Source of the DNA: a virus
IMG/VR virus record: IMGVR_UViG_3300008339_000660
Coordinates: 1-20,311 of that record
Length of the DNA stretch: 20,311 nt
Direction: 5' to 3' (one strand)
In this document: one piece after another, positions 18,434-20,311 of the stretch
How positions within the stretch are numbered: the first letter of the stretch is position 1
Layout: each line of letters starts with the position of its first letter
Made by a program: the position numbers and the translations under genes
Notes under the pieces: model-generated
What the model saw: the letters and a program-made list of their open reading frames with translations, nothing else
Database searches by the model: none
What the model was told of the DNA's origin: nothing

Positions 18434-20311
18434 ATGGCGGATATTTCATCTAAACTGATTAACCTAAGCGCTGAGAAACTACTCGCGCTCCATGACCGTG
18501 TTCACAAGTCGGTGGCTCCTACGGCTGCTGAGATTGAAGTTCACCACACAATCCTTAACGAGATGGCGCGTCGAAAGATGGTTCGCCCTCAAGACTCATG
18601 GGATGAGTTCGAAATCCTCGTAGATTCAATTCAAGACGTCGACCTAACCTCTCTTGGCTCTTCATTGCCTGAAGGAATGGCTGAGGACGTCATTAAGACA
18701 ACTGGAAGCCAAGTTGGAAATGTCGACACTTATCTAACAATCGACGGCTATGAAATGCGTATCGAGCCAGTTGAACTTGACCCTATGGAAAAGATGATTC
18801 GTGAAGAGGGTGGAAAGTACACAGTTTACGATTCAACTGGAAAGCGAAAGTTTGGAACATACAGTTCAAAGAAAGAGGCTGAAGACCGCCTCGACCAAAT
18901 GCACCGATTCTCAAAGGCAGATAACACACCGCCAAAGGCAGTTCGAGATGCAGCACGTCGCGCCCTAGATTGGATTGCTGACGGAAAGGCTGGAAGTGGA
19001 TTCACTTCAGTTGGTCGTCATCGTGCATCACAGTTGGCTTCAGGGGAAAACATTTCTCTTGAAACATTGAAGCGAATGAAATCTTTCTTCTCTCGTCATG
19101 AAGTCGATAAGAATGCACTTGGATTCTCTCAAGGTGAAAAGGGCTATCCATCGGCTGGTCGAGTTGCATGGGATGCGTGGGGCGGAGATGCAGGATTTGC
19201 ATGGTCTGAGTCCATGGTTGCTCGCGCTGAAAAAGAAGAGGTTGCAAAACATAACGAAGGAAAGCACGACCAAAAGACACATGGTTCTTGGGCTGACGGA
19301 ATTGCCGAAACGATTTTGGCAGGTGGTCACCCTGAAGTAGAGCCTGAGAATCTATCCGCATTCTTGATGAAAGCATCAAAGCGAACAGACCATCCTGATT
19401 TAACAGAGTTAAGTATCAAGGGAACATTGCTATACGGTGATGAAGGAATGGGTATTGCTCGTAAAGACATGCCTCAAATTCCTGGAAAAGAACGCGCTCG
19501 CTTTCTTGATGATATTGAAAAGTCAGATGGAATTACAGTTGAAAAAGAAAAGATTGACCCAACAACACTTAAGCCAATTCAAAAAGAAATTTCAGCCTCT
19601 CGTTCAGGTGCTATTTTTAATAAGTTCCGTAAAGACGGAGAAATTCCAAAGGATGAAAGAATCCTTATTTCTAAAGACGGTTATGTAGTTGACGGTCACC
19701 ATACATGGGGAGCATCGGTTGCATTTGCATTTGATAATCCAGGAACAGAATTACCTGTATACCGATTATCAGTAACGGCAAAAGAGGCACTTGATGTTTC
19801 TCTTCGTTGGGCAAAAGAAAACGGTTTTGAAGGTCAGGCTATTGATGCTCCAGCAAAGAAAGCGCTTATTTGGAAACATGAAGGCGGAGGACATGACCAA
19901 AAGAGTCATGGTGGATGGGCTGCTGGTTCAGATTCATATGCAGATGATGTCGCTCCAAGCAAAGACCGTTCAGCAAAGGCTGTTTCACTTGCAAGTGGAA
20001 TTCGTGACCGTGCGGTTAAAGTTGAGCCAGCAGTTACTGAGTTGGTAAATACATTTGCTAAAAACGCAGATGGAAAACTTATGGGATTGCGTCAGCGTTT
20101 GAAGTCAACAGATTCGCTTGCTAGAAAGATTGACGCAGATGCTGCATCAGAGCATGAAGGAAATCATGAGAAGGCTGCTGAATCAGTATCAGATGCACTT
20201 CGATACACAATTAAAGTTCCTGATTCAAACTATGCAGATGGTTTAGATGCAACAGTTAAGGGACTTGAAGGAACTGGTTGGAAAGTTCGCACCAAGAACT
20301 TTTGGAAGACT
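18434..20311 (+). CDS. Tagged protein 5: conserved head-associated domain, ParB/Srx-like domain and RelA/SpoT-like domain; C-terminus off window
   Basis: 626 residues visible, no stop. Residues ~167-257 (AARRALDWIADGKAG, VGRHRASQLASG, RMKSFFSRHEVDK, YPSAGRVAWDAWGGDAG) are a domain I recall from actinophage MuF/prohead protease-region proteins. Tag at 272-289. Residues ~370-465 have a ParB/sulfiredoxin-like signature: ISKDGYVVDGHHTWGASVA (DGHH at 420-423). Second tag at 481-498. After it, KLMGLRQRLKSTDSLARKI, DALRYTIKVP and GTGWKVRTKNFWKT resemble the RelA/SpoT synthetase core, which makes (p)ppGpp-type nucleotides. Enzymatic roles are inferred. It has its own leaderless-type promoter, so it starts a new unit. 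Confidence 0.78.
   Translation, partial: MADISSKLINLSAEKLLALHDRVHKSVAPTAAEIEVHHTILNEMARRKMVRPQDSWDEFEILVDSIQDVDLTSLGSSLPEGMAEDVIKTTGSQVGNVDTYLTIDGYEMRIEPVELDPMEKMIREEGGKYTVYDSTGKRKFGTYSSKKEAEDRLDQMHRFSKADNTPPKAVRDAARRALDWIADGKAGSGFTSVGRHRASQLASGENISLETLKRMKSFFSRHEVDKNALGFSQGEKGYPSAGRVAWDAWGGDAGFAWSESMVARAEKEEVAKHNEGKHDQKTHGSWADGIAETILAGGHPEVEPENLSAFLMKASKRTDHPDLTELSIKGTLLYGDEGMGIARKDMPQIPGKERARFLDDIEKSDGITVEKEKIDPTTLKPIQKEISASRSGAIFNKFRKDGEIPKDERILISKDGYVVDGHHTWGASVAFAFDNPGTELPVYRLSVTAKEALDVSLRWAKENGFEGQAIDAPAKKALIWKHEGGGHDQKSHGGWAAGSDSYADDVAPSKDRSAKAVSLASGIRDRAVKVEPAVTELVNTFAKNADGKLMGLRQRLKSTDSLARKIDADAASEHEGNHEKAAESVSDALRYTIKVPDSNYADGLDATVKGLEGTGWKVRTKNFWKT

Larger units (their letters stand above)
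12865..19927 (+). repeat. Nine copies of a conserved KH-x-HDQKTHG-x-WA peptide tag in five genes
   Basis: Copies at 12865-12912, 13733-13780, 14150-14197, 14928-14975, 15665-15712, 16262-16312, 16982-17035, 19247-19300 and 19874-19927. The first five have KHGxHDQKTHG; the last four have a two-residue insertion (KHLEGQHDQETHG, KHLQGQHDQSTHG, KHNEGKHDQKTHG, KHEGGGHDQKSHG). Invariant: K-H, G, H-D-Q, H-G and W-A. Synonymous codons vary between copies (CAT/CAC, GGT/GGC/GGA), so selection acts on the peptide. Each copy precedes a different domain. Function unknown; packaging signal, protease site or metal-binding linker are possible. Confidence 0.95.

Noticed and set aside
12865-19927. CRISPR-like or DNA-level repeat array formed by the tag copies
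   Set aside because: Spacing is irregular (hundreds to over 2000 bases), codons vary between copies, and all are in frame within genes, so the repeat is at the protein level.

Overview
The window looks like part of a tailed-phage (or prophage) genome from an actinobacterial host with moderate G+C, such as the small freshwater Actinobacteria. The phage evidence is a DUF935-type portal gene directly followed by a MuF-type head morphogenesis gene, an SSB, and many tiny overlapping genes joined by ATGA or TAATG junctions. The actinobacterial evidence is two adjacent WhiB-like genes, an actinobacterial-type lytic transglycosylase and several apparently leaderless genes. Host assignment is inference; no terminase or tail gene is in the window.

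Layout. (1) 1-2.5 kb, minus strand: a truncated histone-deacetylase-like gene with its own repeat-rich control region, behind an overlapping run of small genes (zinc-ribbon proteins and conserved phage hypotheticals). (2) 2.58-4.82 kb: two small two-helix membrane proteins on opposite strands whose 3' ends overlap, and a secreted SUEL-type lectin / fibronectin-III / Pro-rich stalk protein. (3) 4.86-7.49 kb, plus strand: three short operons of small genes, each behind a related promoter and leader. (4) 7.49-7.99 kb: no gene, but many inverted repeats, then a structured leader. (5) 8.0-10.3 kb: exported lytic transglycosylase, small hypotheticals, two WhiB-like proteins, SSB. (6) 10.36-12.8 kb: portal and MuF head protein. 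(7) 12.8-20.3 kb: five large genes and one small one, tightly coupled to the MuF gene at first.

The most notable element is region 7. Nine copies of a short peptide with the pattern K-H-(G or x-x-G)-x-H-D-Q-x-[TS]-H-G-x-W-A sit at N-termini and between unrelated domains of five neighbouring proteins. The attached domains include a VIP2-like ADP-ribosyltransferase, a DUF3626-like domain that may also be an ADP-ribosyltransferase, two GNAT-like acetyltransferases, an HExxH metallopeptidase, a ParB/sulfiredoxin-like domain, a RelA/SpoT-like domain and an unassigned HDxFGH domain. This looks like a modular cargo system: one shared tag next to portal and MuF genes, attached to interchangeable enzymes that might be packaged in the head and delivered with the DNA. 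That role is inference; the tag and the domain layout are read directly.

Two expression modes are visible. Several operons share an extended -10 region followed by a TGTAA element and GAGAGAGG ribosome binding site. Four other genes have a -10 hexamer ending exactly six bases before the start codon, as expected for leaderless transcripts.
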